The notes under the pieces are model-generated. The model saw only the letters and a program-made list of their open reading frames with translations. It was not told the origin of the DNA and searched no databases. A DNA stretch of 64,000 nucleotides from Prinsepia uniflora (taxonomy: Eukaryota > Streptophyta > Magnoliopsida > Rosales > Rosaceae). The stretch spans positions 56,201,056 through 56,265,055 of the forward strand of contig CM064871.1 in NCBI GenBank assembly GCA_032719365.1, written 5' to 3'. The position numbers and the translations under genes were made by a program. Of the stretch, positions 35,800 through 46,165 are shown one piece after another (positions within the stretch are counted from its first letter, which is position 1; every line of letters begins with the position of its first letter).

Positions 35800-36241
35800 T
35801 ACCTCCATTCCACAACATTGTAATCATCGCCCGACACAAAAATATCTTGGAGATCTATGAAATAGACTCTTGTTACATCTTCCAATCATACAGAGACTAC
35901 AACTCTTCACGAAGCAGTTCGTGAAAGCATATGGCTAAGAGCCATCACGGGGCATATTCAAAGTGCATGTGGACTGCATTACCTCATAATGAATTGAGAG
36001 TTATCTATGAAGATAATGCTACCTACATCGAGCAAATGAAGATTGGTTTCATTAAAGGAGACATCACCAAGCATATTGCATCAAAGTTTTTTTTCAACCA
36101 AAAACAACAAGAACATGAGAAGATTGAGATCAAGTCAATCCAATCTCAGCAAAACCATGCAGACCTTTTCACCAAGACATTACCGAGGTCACATTCCAGC
36201 AGCATGTGTAAGGTATTAGCTTATGTAGATTAGTTTATCTA
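35800..36241 (+). pseudogene. Ty1/copia pol, RNase H end (decayed)
   Basis: Resumes the copia relic. 35840-35930 reads in broken frame ..ISWRSMK..., SSNHTE.., LHEAVRESIWLR.ITGH. 35931-36233 is an open frame ending the polyprotein: HNELRVIYEDNATYIEQMKIGF, HIASKFFFNQKQQEHEK and NHADLFTKTLP, the classic copia RNase H tail. About 200 codons between the RT end at 25297 and this point are absent. Confidence 0.88.
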
Positions 36242-36811
36242 CCTAGTCTGTAGTTTTCAGGGGTAGTCAAGATCAGGGGGACTAAAGTATACCAAGTATC
36301 CAGAAGTATACTGAGTATCCCAAAGTATACTCACATGACCATCGTGCACTTGTTTTGTCATACGACCAGTGTTATTTTGTCTGATTGGGTTTTGTTACCT
36401 AGCAAGATTTTAATGAGGCACGCCTTTGGTATAGTCACCCTATTGATAATGCATCCCGAAGATGCCAATGATTCGACTCAAATATTCCAATGATTCGACT
36501 CAAATAAATTTTCTCATCTTTTCCTTCGACCACAGATTTTTCCCACTGGGTTTACCGGGCAAGGTTTTGGCGTAGCAACCTAATGCATTTTATTTCAAGG
36601 ACGTTCTATCTACCCAGGTTCCATAAGAGATGACTACAACTAAATCCAAAGAAATCAATGTGATCACGATCCACGCGTGCGTTGAACTCTTTTCCCTTCG
36701 ACCAGGATTAGTTTTCTCTCACAGGATTTCTGTCACTTGGAAAGGTTTTAACGAGGTAACACATAAGCGCTTAGGCAAGTAGCAGTGTTACATGAAATAT
36801 CCAAGAAGGAG
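36242..36811 (+). other. copia 3' untranslated part
   Basis: Non-coding. It contains a purine tract GATCAGGGGGAC (about 36270) and the CCCACTGGGTTT...GGCAAGGTTTT words that commonly follow pol in this copia group. It holds a 22-bp local duplication (CCAATGATTCGACTCAAAT, about 36458-36503). It ends at AAGAAGGAG before the LTR. Confidence 0.65.
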
Positions 36812-36864
36812 TGTTGTAAATATGTCAAAATGTATGACTATTTATATGTAAGGACATTTACGTC

Positions 36865-37088
36865 TGTTGAAGCATAAAATGCTCCAACGAGAAGCAGGAA
36901 GACCGCATAAGGCTCAGGAACACAAGCATGTATGTGGTTCACCCAAATCGGGCTACATCCACGATGTTATCTCATTCTCATTAGTATAATAGTGTTTGTG
37001 TACATAATATAATAGGCTTAGAGCCTTTAGAGAGAGAGTAGATGTAGCGAGATGTGAGAGCTCTAAAGTCTAGAGAGAGGTTTCAAAA
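36865..37088 (-). repeat. TRIM-like LTR 1 (truncated)
   Basis: Starts TGTTGAAGC like the others but jumps from GAGGTTTC (37084) straight to the internal AAAAAATGTCCCC. About 275 bp of the LTR are missing, with TC microhomology at the join. On the minus strand this is the 3'-most LTR and it lacks its U3 start. Confidence 0.85.
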
Positions 37089-37610
37089 AATGTCCCCTAA
37101 GTTCTTGAATGAGGTGGAATTTCTCGATCGGGGAATTGTCTCATTCTCCCAAACTTGACGGGGAGTATACTTGTAGTCCCCAAATCCTTTGGCGAGAGAG
37201 TTCGACGAGCTTATCTTGGTCACGATAGAGAACTGGCATATGGTCGGTCACAGGAGAAGGTGGGTCAGCCACAAGAAAAAGCGGCTTGGCGGAGCTAGGT
37301 GGGTCGGTCGCAAAGAAAGGTGGCTCTATGGCGGTAACCAAAGCGGCTATCTGTAATGGGCTCGGTCGTGGCACCATGGTCGCCCCTGGAAGGCTCACTC
37401 TGGGAGGGGTGTCCCAGGGCCTTGGGTACGTGGTGAATGTGCAGATTTGGGAGAGAGAGAATTGTTAGAAAAAGAGAGAAAATTTCTTAGAAGATCAAAA
37501 CTGATTTTTAGTAAGTCCTTGGAATTCTTGGGTTTGTGGGTTCTGCAAGTGTAAGGAAGATAGAGAATTGACATAGATTTTTATTATGATTCCCATTGAC
37601 GGCGCCAAAC
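37089..37610 (-). other. TRIM-like internal region 1
   Basis: Begins with the purine tract (plus strand TGTCCCCTAAGTTC) and ends with a primer site at 37590-37607. A minus-strand frame of ~80 codons (Pro/Ala/Asp-rich) is present in all three internals, but with indels that change its ends. It has no known motif. Confidence 0.8.
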
Positions 37611-38108
37611 TGTTGAAGCATAAAATGTTCCAACGAGAAGTAGGAAGACCGCACAAGGCCCAGCAACACAAGCATGTACGTGGTTCACCCAAATCGGGCT
37701 ACGTCCACGGTGTTATCTCATTCTCATTAGTATAATAGTGTTTGTGTACATAATACAATAGGCTTAGAGCCTTTAGATAGAGAGAGTAGATGTAGCGAGA
37801 GGTGAGAGCTCTAAAGTCTAGAGAGAGGTTTCTCTAGTGAGAAAGTGGGATCCCCCAAATGAGGGTGATAGTGCCCCTTATGTATGGGTAAGTGGAATGT
37901 TTGATTTCCATAGTTTCGATGTGGGACAAATGCTCCTCAATTTGCGTACTGACACGTGTTACGCAGATCGAGTGTGGATAGGCTTCCACGTGTCATCCCG
38001 TATCGGGTCCAATGTTGGGGCTATGTAAATACTGTGGGATTGGGCCTTGTTCGGTGCCTGGGTTTTAGGTATACGATCTAGTGAGTCAAATCAGACATGT
38101 TATCAACA
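37611..38108 (-). repeat. TRIM-like LTR 2
   Basis: TGTTGAAGC ... GTTATCAACA, 498 bp. Nearly identical to LTR 3; contains a (GA)n-rich stretch near 37785-37830. Confidence 0.9.
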
Positions 38109-38648
38109 AATGTCCCCTAAGTTCTTGACTAAGGTGGAATTTCTCGATCGGGGAATTGTCTCATTCTCCCAAACTGGATCGGGAATATACTTGTAGTCCC
38201 CAAGTCCTTTGGCGAGAGAGTCCGACGAGCTTATCTTCGTCACGGCGGAGAAGTGGCATGTGGTCGGTCATAGGAGAAGATGGGTCGGCCGCAAGGAAAA
38301 GCGGCTTGGCGGAGCTAGGTGGGTCGGCCGCAAAGAAAGGTGGCTCGATGGTTGTAACCAAAGTAGCTATCTGTAATGGGCTCGGTCGTGGCACCATGGT
38401 CGCCCCTGGAAGGCTCGCTCGGGGAGGGGTGTCCCAGGGCCTTGGGTAGTTGGTGAATGTGCAGATTTGGGAGAGAGAGAATTGTTAGAAAAGAGAGAAA
38501 AATTCTCGAAAGAGAGAAAATTTCTTAGAAGATCAAAACTGATTTTTAGTAAGTCCACGAAATTCTTGGGTTTGTGGGTTCTGCAAGTGTAAGGAAGAGA
38601 GAGAATTGACATAGATTTTTATTATGATTCCCATATACGGCGCCAAAC
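38109..38648 (-). other. TRIM-like internal region 2
   Basis: 540 bp, same layout as internal 1; primer site at about 38628-38645 (ATATACGGCGCCA on the plus strand, slightly worn). Confidence 0.85.
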
Positions 38649-39148
38649 TATTGAAGCATAAAATGTTCCAACGAGAAGTAGGAAGACCGCACAAGGCCCA
38701 GTAACACAAGCATGTACGTGGTTCACCCAAATCAGGCTACGTCCACGGTGTTATCTCATTCTCATTAGTATAATAGTGTTTTTGTACATAATACAATAGG
38801 CTTAGAGCCTTTAGAGAGAGAGAGAGTAGATGTAGCGAGAGGTGAGAGCTCTAAAGTCTAGAGAGAGGTTTCTCTAGTGAGAAAGTGGGATCCCCCAAAT
38901 GAGGGTGATAGTGCCCCTTATGTATGGGTAAGTGGAATGTTTGATTTCCATAGTTTCGATGTGGGACAAATGCTCCTCAATTTGCGTGCTGACACGTGTT
39001 ACACAGATCGAGTGTGGATAGGCTTCCACGTGTCATCCCGTATCGGGTCCAATGTTGGGGCTATGTAAATACTGTGGGATTGGGCCTTGTTTGGTGCCTG
39101 AGTTTTAGGTATACGGTCTAGTGAGTCTAATCAGATATGTTGTCAAAA
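38649..39148 (-). repeat. TRIM-like LTR 3
   Basis: TATTGAAGC ... TGTTGTCAAAA, 500 bp, with both terminal motifs mutated by one or two bases. Confidence 0.9.
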
Positions 39149-39697
39149 AATTTCCCCTAAGTTCTCGATCGGGGAATTGTCTCATTCTCCCAAACTCGAC
39201 GGGGAGTATACTTGTAGTCCCCAAAGACGGGGAGTATACTTGTAGTCCCCAAGTCCTTTGGCGAGAGAGTCCGACAAGCTTATCTTGGTCACGGCAGAGA
39301 AGTGGCAAGTGGTCGGTCACAGTAGAAGGCGGGTCGGCCGTATGGAAAAGTGGCTCAGCGGAGCTAGGTGGGTCGGCCACAAGGAAAGGTGGCTCGATGG
39401 CGGTAACCAAAGCGGCTGTCTGTAATGGGCTCGGTGGTGGCACCATGGTCGGCCCTGGAAGGCTCGGTCGAGGAAGGGTGTCCCAGGGCCTTGGGTAGGT
39501 GGTGAATGTGCAGATTTGGGAGAGAGAGAATTGTTAGAAAAGAGAGAAAAATTCTCAGAAAAGGGAAAATTTCTTAGAAGATCAAAGCTGATTTTTAGTA
39601 AGTGCTCGAAATTCTTGGGTTTGTGGGTTTTGCAAGTGTAAGGAAGAGAGAGAATTGACATAGATTTTTATTATGATTCCCATTGATGGCGTCAAAC
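39149..39697 (-). other. TRIM-like internal region 3
   Basis: 549 bp. It contains a local duplication of 'acggggagtatacttgtagt' (39200-39250). The primer site at about 39677-39694 is worn (TGATGGCGTCA), although it is the one next to the outer 5' LTR. Confidence 0.85.
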
Positions 39698-40197
39698 TGT
39701 TGAAGCATAAAATGTTCCAACGAGAAGTAGGAAGACCGCACAAAGCCCAGCAACACAAGCATGTACGTGGTTCACCCAAATTAGGCTACGTCCACAGTGT
39801 TATCTCATTCTCATTAGTATAATAGTGTTTGTGTACATAATACAATAGGTTTAGAGCCTTTAGAGAGAGAAAGTAGATGTAGCGAGAGGTGAGAGCTCTA
39901 AAGTCTAGAGAGAGAGGTTTCTCTAGTGAGAGAGCGAGATCCCTCAAATGAGGGTGATAGTGCCCCTTATGTATGGGTAAGTGGAATGTTTGATTTCCAT
40001 CCTTTCGATGTGGGACAAATACTTCTCGATTTACGTGCTAACACCTGTTACGCAGATTGAAGGTGGATAGGCTTCCACGTGTCATCCCGTATCCGGCCCA
40101 GTGTTGAGGCTATATAAATACTGTGGGATTGGGCCTTATTCGGTGCCTGCGTTTTAGGTATACGGTTTATTGAATCTGGTCAGATATAGTGTCAACA
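39698..40197 (-). repeat. TRIM-like LTR 4 (outer 5' LTR)
   Basis: TGTTGAAGC ... GTGTCAACA, 500 bp, with intact complementary ends and followed by the target duplication. It is the most divergent of the four. Confidence 0.9.
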
Positions 40198-40285
40198 ACG
40201 TCCATGTATCAAATACTAACCCTAATTGTATATAATGGGGTCAAAGCTTTGTGAAGGAGAAAACGCTTTGATCGTTTTCACAACA

Positions 40286-40989
40286 TTATTACATATATGC
40301 ATGCTACTAACCATTGTGAAAATGGGATAATAAGAATCGAACTAATTAAGTTCCCAACAAGACCATTCAACTCCAAAACTAACTGGCTTAAGGTGACTTT
40401 TATGCATAACTAGCATTAGATTATATATAAAATATATTGCCCCCTTAACAGATTTGTCCCTAATGTACATATACAAATTATTATGTTATGTGAGCTGCAT
40501 TACCTTTATCAGAAGGACGATTGATCAATAATAGGAATGATGCGAGCAATGCTGTATCATTATATATCGATCACCTTTATTAGAAACACGATTCATAAAA
40601 TAATAGAAAATGATGCCAATAACATCTCAGAAATATATAACGTATCAAACAAACAAAGAAATGGAAAACCAATGCAATGGAAATCTAAACCTTCATATTT
40701 GTGGCTCACGGATAGACAGAGAAACTAAACTCCATACGCCCACATAGGATACAAGCACTTTAAGAATTAATAACCAATATATTTCTTCGATATTCCAAGG
40801 ATTCTAAAGAAATTAAATGGAATACAATTGAATAAGCTTAACATGCTAGCCTTATATAGGCAACCAAATCTTAAGTACAATAAACATAACATTCTCCATT
40901 GATCATACACAAATTAGTCAATATTACACAAGGAAATCAACTTAAAAAATTAAGTTACAACTGCTAAGAAAACTAATTTTTAATTTGAA
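40286..40989. repeat. copy 2 (left half) of the dispersed repeat, beside unassigned DNA
   Basis: 40430-40989 aligns with 31847-32440. 40286-40429 holds nothing I can assign. The alignment stops exactly where CACTACACCAAAAG begins, so copy 1 shows the empty site of the CACTA element. On the minus strand a TATATAAGG box (about 40856) precedes LTR-like text, so the repeat may itself be an old LTR. Confidence 0.55.
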
Positions 40990-41216
40990 CACTACACCAA
41001 AAGAAGGCTTTTAGGGCGTGAAAATTAGGGCGTGCATTTTTGCACGCCCTAATAGAGGGTATTCTTAGACTATTTAGGGCGCACATTATGTGTGTGCCTT
41101 CGTTTATAGCTATTCAGGGCATGCTTTGAATGTGCGCCCTAAAAATAAGGTTTTTAAGGCGTGCATTGTGTGCCCTAAACAAATTAACTTTTAAGGCGTG
41201 CATTTGCACGCCCTTA
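40990..41216. repeat. CACTA subterminal repeats with GGGCGTGCA motif
   Basis: At least eight copies of (T)TAGGGCGTGCA or its complement. Two pairs form long hairpins: ATTAGGGCGTGCA (41024-41036) with a perfect 13-bp partner (41041-41053) around TTTT, and a near-perfect one at 41189-41219. In En/Spm such motifs bind the accessory protein TNPA; that role here is inferred. Confidence 0.85.
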
Positions 41217-41663
41217 AAACAAAGAAATTTTTATAACCCACAATTTTCAGTTCCCGCACTTAAGTTCTAAAGGCGCCAACGGTCAATTCCTTCTCATTTG
41301 TTCGCACTTGAATTGTTTCTCAAAGAAAAGAAACCCAAATCCTTTGAAAACCAATTTACCCCTTAAAAAAAAGGTTCAATCCCGCGTCTCCACCTCTATA
41401 GTTACAAATCCTTATCAGTTCTCGCCTCATTCTCTTCAGTCTTCACTAACCCACATCTCCTCCAACCTACAGCCACCGCGCCACACTGCCAACCCCTAAA
41501 TTCTGTCGCCAACAACCCACGCCTCTCTCCTACATACCCTCCAAATCTCACCCACCCAACCCAAAATCCCACTTACCCACCATACCAATTCATCCTCATA
41601 AACCAGCCCCAAATCCCACCGATACCCACCAAAGCCCCAGACCGTATTCGAACCCACTGAAGC
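41217..41663 (+). other. C-rich leader-like region of the CACTA element
   Basis: Unusually rich in CCCA/CCAC words, with Pro/Thr-type coding bias but no sustained frame. Resembles a 5' untranslated or promoter-proximal segment, possibly taken from a host gene. I cannot assign it. Confidence 0.35.
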
Positions 41664-41755
41664 CCCAATTCATCCTCTAGATGGCATTGTGGTAGCTGCA
41701 CTGGTTGTTTTTGCAATTCTTGGAATTCCATTGGCGGTTAGTTTGCTTAAAAGGG
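41664..41755 (+). pseudogene. possible captured fragment with a membrane-like segment
   Basis: In the frame through 41680, the sequence reads PLDGIVVAALVVFAILGIP then LAVSLLKR: a ~20-residue hydrophobic helix ending in basic residues, like a transmembrane segment. It is not part of any TNP2 protein I know. It lies between the C-rich leader and the thioesterase exons. The source gene is not recognised, and chance is possible. Confidence 0.3.
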
Positions 41756-42384
41756 TAGGAGCACGAGAAATAAACTGTTTAAAAGGGTAGGTAGAGCACG
41801 TAATTTTATATTCGAAGAGAAGAGTAGAGACGACGCCTATCGGCTAACAAAGGCTGGCTTTCTTGCTGGCTGCCTGGCTGGGCCTCTCCGCATTGACCAC
41901 ACAAAATACAACATTACACACAGCCAAATCCTTCGTGCACTTTTGCTGGCTTTTTCCTTTTTTAAGGTTGCGAAAAGACGGAATTGGGCGGAGACATACA
42001 CTGTTACTTAGGTAATGGTGGTTATTTACACCTAACAGCAACTCAATTCCAACACAACGTGTTTTTTTTTCAATAATCTGTCGTTTTTGCTATTATTTTC
42101 ACAAAAAATAATAAATTAAAAGTCGACTTAATATGTGAGAAAGGACTACCCCAAATACGGATTTTTTTTCTTTACATTTTACTAGCATCTCAATATGTAA
42201 GGAACTTCTTTCATAACATCCTTTTCATCGAGGATTTATGACTCATTTTTCATGAGCAGAGCACTATGAAAGCGGTATAGGTTTTGGAGAAGGACATTTC
42301 ACTGCACAAATATTATGCTCATCTATGCTTTGTGTACAAACTTGGTTTATGCATCGAGTTTTAATTACTGAAACTTTGTTGCAG

Positions 42385-42424
42385 ATCACATAGTGTGAAA
42401 GAATTCTGCAGTGATGGACCTCCT
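42385..42424 (+). pseudogene. captured exon fragment a, palmitoyl-protein thioesterase
   Basis: 40-nt exon with a TTGTTGCAG acceptor before it and GTAAGA donor after it. It encodes ..SHSVKEFCSDGPP, which fits the residues before the conserved ISLAGPHAG block of plant palmitoyl-protein thioesterases (lysosomal/vacuolar enzymes removing fatty acyl groups from Cys of proteins). The phase matches exon b exactly. It lies inside the CACTA element upstream of TNP2, so I infer transduplication. Confidence 0.65.
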
Positions 42425-42804
42425 GTAAGATTCAGTTTACCAAACTCTGCTACTTCTAAGTTTTCTCTACCGCCTTTCATTATTAAAATGGAACTTCAGT
42501 TATCAAACTCATATGGTGCTTAATTGTACCCAGTCCATAAGGAACAATTAGAAGTTCTTCAGGATTTTATGAAATCATTTTAATATGTTATAATGGCCCA
42601 TCAGATTTATTTGTGGGTCTCATTGACTTAAGAGAATTTTATTCACATTTTTATGTTCTTTATAGGCATATGCTCCATTAGATTTACAGATCTTTCTTAC
42701 ATATCATTGTTTCATTTGCTTCATGCGCATTTCTTTTGTAAGTTTCCTAATGTATTTGGACTTAAAAACATGAAAGTTCTTAACTTTTTAAATTATTAAA
42801 ACAG

Positions 42805-42867
42805 GTCGAGAATTTTATCTCTTTAGCAGGACCTCATGCTGGTACTGCTTCTGTGCCTCTTTGTGGT
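42805..42867 (+). pseudogene. captured exon fragment b, palmitoyl-protein thioesterase
   Basis: 63-nt exon (21 codons), acceptor AAAACAG before it and donor GTAAGT after it. It encodes ISLAGPHAGTASVPLCG after VENF, the hallmark block following the nucleophile elbow of palmitoyl-protein thioesterase; plant family members read ..VKNFISLAGPHAG..VPLCG. Open and in phase with exon a across a ~380-bp intron. No later exon (the family continues with a hydrophobic I..I..D block) could be found, nor the catalytic Ser, Asp or His exons. So it is a two-exon fragment. Confidence 0.75.
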
Positions 42868-45800
42868 GTAAGTATCATGCTATCATCGTGGAACTTTGAT
42901 CACTCCCTTTACATATGCTTTTTGTCTTGCTGGGCTTCCGTTTAAGAGTGCATATGAACCAAGGCATAGATTCTACAATCCCAAATTGCATACAAATTAC
43001 ACCCTTGGGCTATGTTTGTATGAGGAAGTAATTACACCAAGATTTCAGAGTCGGATTTTGATCTTTTAACTGTTTATGAGCGAATGATCAAAACTTAGAG
43101 CTGAATGAAAATGTTGAAGTGTGTGTGAAGGAAAAGCTTGGTTAATAAACTTGTTTTCTTATTTGGATTCGTGCTGCTCTCAGATTACCTGTGTTTGTTA
43201 GTTTGATGGGTCATAATTCTCTGCAAGTTTGTGTGGATTCTTCTGACTGGCTACAGGTACGTACGTCTTGTTCTTCTTGATCATCTTCAATATTAGCTAG
43301 CTAGTGATGGGTAGTAATGGATGAAAATCAAGTTCATAAAAAAATAAGTAGTGTGATTAGCTACAAGTATATATATACACATATGAAGCTTCCTTCACGT
43401 TTTCACATTCTTACATGGGTTCATAAGTTGAGAAACCTTATAAAAACGTATAAAATGTTTAGCTATTTCTTCATAAATACTTAGTTTTAGTTCGAGTAGA
43501 ACCTCATTAGTACAAAGTTCCAATTTTTATTATTTTTTTAAATTTGGGTATTTCAAGTTCCAATTTATTTTCTTGAAACACATGGAAGTAGTGGAATGAG
43601 ACACATCTCACGATATGTGCGGCAAGTAGTGGAATCCATACGTAGCCTAATAAGCTGCCTTCACTAACATGAGATCTTACATGAGATTTATATATACCTG
43701 AAACACAGTAGTGTCATGCATTCAGTATCTTAATGTGGAGAGACGGGGGGATAGAGAAGATGAGGAGGTAGTATTTATCAATTTAACTTGTATTTCTTGA
43801 TTTTTAGCATTCATATCAGAACTGTCTGGTACCTCCATTATGTACCTCCATATGTTAAGAATAAGGGTAAAATTGCTCTATCATGTGTGTTTCTTTAACA
43901 TAAATCTTTGAGAAAATTAACAGGCAAAACATTTGGACATAGTTTGGGACAGGGGCAACAGCTAAATTAGTGTAAACTCCAGGATGATTGCAACCATAAC
44001 ATTAATATGAAATGGAACACACTTTAAGGTAGTACTTAAATATGTTCTATGCAATAACATTACTCATGGTAAGTAATATTTTAAAATATTGGAAGGGTCA
44101 TACTTTTCCTTCTTTCTTTTTCCACAAAATAGCTCTTGGCACCAGCTTCCGTAACTTGAAAGGTTTACTAATTGGTAGGTCACAATAGAAAAGAAACATA
44201 GATAAAGAAAAAAAGATTATGATTTCAAATTTTTTTTAGTGTTCCTTGGAAACCAAAAATGCATCTCACCTGCAGAAGAATGGAAATTGCTGACTTCCTA
44301 CTCTTTTATTTAGTTGTGATCGATTTATTTAGTTTAGAAAGTTCAATATCCAAACTCAATATAACTCTGAAAACCACCACCTTTTCGTCTTGAACATGTG
44401 CACAAGATCACTTTCAAACTATGCGACGCTGCATTGTACTAGGTCTGTGAAGCATTGGTGGACATGTTTTCTTATCTGCTTTGGGGGAAAATTACTCTGA
44501 ACTAACACCACTCCACAGAACCCCTCATAATAAGATGTCCTAGTCTAGGTAGTAGGTGTCTTATGCAAAGCATTAATGCCTGATATGAAGAGCATGATTG
44601 GAAAAGAATCTGATTCGTGTATTTGTTTTCCGTATTATGTCAATTACCTCAATTATTTTATTGTTGTGTATTAAGCCAATACTACCTGCTTGAAATTTCA
44701 TGGATTTCTTTGTGAATTACATTTGTGAATTACATTGTTTGCTACTCTGATGATCTTTTCTCCCTCCCTCTTCCTCTTTTGGTGAAAGATATCAAATTGT
44801 AGCAATGAAAACTGATGGATGCAGCATTTTTGGTTAATTGCATTTTCTCTTTTATTCATGTAGCTTCCCAGGAACTAGATGCATTTGCACTTCATGCGGG
44901 CAATTGGACTTTTTAGACATCTTTTATCTGAGCTTCTTACTAACTGGAGTATATACACCAATAAGGTATGCCTCACATTTTCTATCAAGTGCATTTGATA
45001 TTCTTTAAATGTTGGCTTTGGTGTTCGGTTATTGATCTATTTGAAAACAGGCTGAATCTGAAATTATTGAGTTGAATATTTATATATTATAGATCATAGA
45101 ATCATTGATCTCTAGTGATCGAGCTAATCTTGTTATTGTTGAGTTGAATATTCTTTATTATTATTACTATTGATCGAGCTAATCTTGTATGCGTATACAA
45201 TTTGATACAGCCGAATAAATTAGAGTTCAGTAATCTTACTAATTTTAGCAACGTTTCCTCTTTCATTCACCCCATTCTAATTGATTGGCTGCTGTTTTCC
45301 TAGTGAAATTCCAACTCAACAAAAAAAAATCAAGGACCCAAATGAGTTTCACAAACGGAACAAATTGAATAATATTCGTCTAATGATAATAATATTATTT
45401 GTATAGCATTTATTGGCAATTTTATTGATTACTTCTCTAATGTATTGAGATAAATTTCACATGCTACGTACCTAATTAGAGAATTGATTACTTATGTGAT
45501 TAGTGAATAATTGATGTCCAAATGTGTGCTCAATTAGTTTTTAAGAAAGATGTGATTAGATTGCTCAAAAAATTACTAACAAATTATGATGAGATGGGTA
45601 AATGTTGCTAGAATCTTGAGCGTGGCAATGCCACAACATTCCCTGCCAACAAAATAAAAGACAATCAACACACGATTAGTTAAAAAATGAAGGCTCTTAA
45701 CCCCACATAATGTCCTAAATTTGATCCTAATCTGCCTTTATAGGTGACACCCGGCCCCTGCCTTCAATTAATAATGCCAAAGGAAAACAAAGCAAATTAA

Positions 45801-46165
45801 ATGAATCTAATTAGAGGGTATTAATTAATAAATTAATAATTAATTAATTGAGGAGAGGCCACATGATCGGATCTTTGTAGCTTTAAAGTCTATATATATG
45901 TAAATGCATGTCACTGTTCGATGGCATATGCCTTCTTCTATGTTTGCATTCTTCATGCTATAACATCTGAATTAACAATGCTCCAAGTAATGTAACTTTC
46001 TCTTTTTGTATCTACTTTTACATAGAAAAATATGCTTATGAATATGTAGTTGCAATTTGATGAAGCTGGACGACATTTGAATAGTCAATTGAGACGTACA
46101 TGCTTCGTAGGGGTGTTTAAACACTAACTAGAGGCGAGTGTAACTACAGAGGTAGTACATCTAGC
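42868..46165 (+). other. intron-like CACTA interior without a recognised gene
   Basis: About 3.3 kb of AT-rich DNA. Stretches bounded by splice-like signals, 43191-43257 (after CTCAG, before GTACGT) and 44873-44966 (after CATGTAG, before GTATGC), might be worn exons, but neither gives a recognisable peptide. Several CTAGCTAG and TAATTAAT runs occur (e.g. 43295, 45820-45850). I see nothing else. Confidence 0.45.

Larger units (their letters stand above)
36865..40197 (-). mobile_element. tandem TRIM-like LTR element array (4 LTRs, 3 internals)
   Basis: LTR-internal-LTR-internal-LTR-internal-LTR, flanked as one unit by a perfect duplication acgtc (36860-36864, 40198-40202). LTRs of ~500 bp have TGTTGA...TCAACA ends; internals of ~520-550 bp carry no recognisable protein. 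On the minus strand each LTR is followed by a primer site TGGCGCCGTCAATGGG-like (tRNA-Asp/Arg type) and preceded by a purine tract AACTTAGGGGACAT. The period is about 1040 bp. This fits tandemly arranged terminal-repeat retrotransposons in miniature. Confidence 0.88.
36812..40285 (+). repeat. 3' LTR of the copia relic, split by the TRIM-like array
   Basis: LTR starts TGTTGTAAATATG (36812) and probably ends TTCACAACA (40285), giving complementary TGTTGT...ACAACA ends. Only 36812-36864 and 40203-40285 are LTR sequence; the rest is the inserted array. The 3' border is inferred from the inverted ends only. Confidence 0.6.

Noticed and set aside
37141..39446. Pro/Ala-rich minus-strand frames repeated in each TRIM internal
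   Set aside because: Conservation follows from the tandem repeat; the frame shifts and changes ends between units and has no known motif.
44873..44966. Additional thioesterase exon in the CACTA element
   Set aside because: Splice-like borders exist, but the peptide does not match the family and no frame is open with a recognisable motif.
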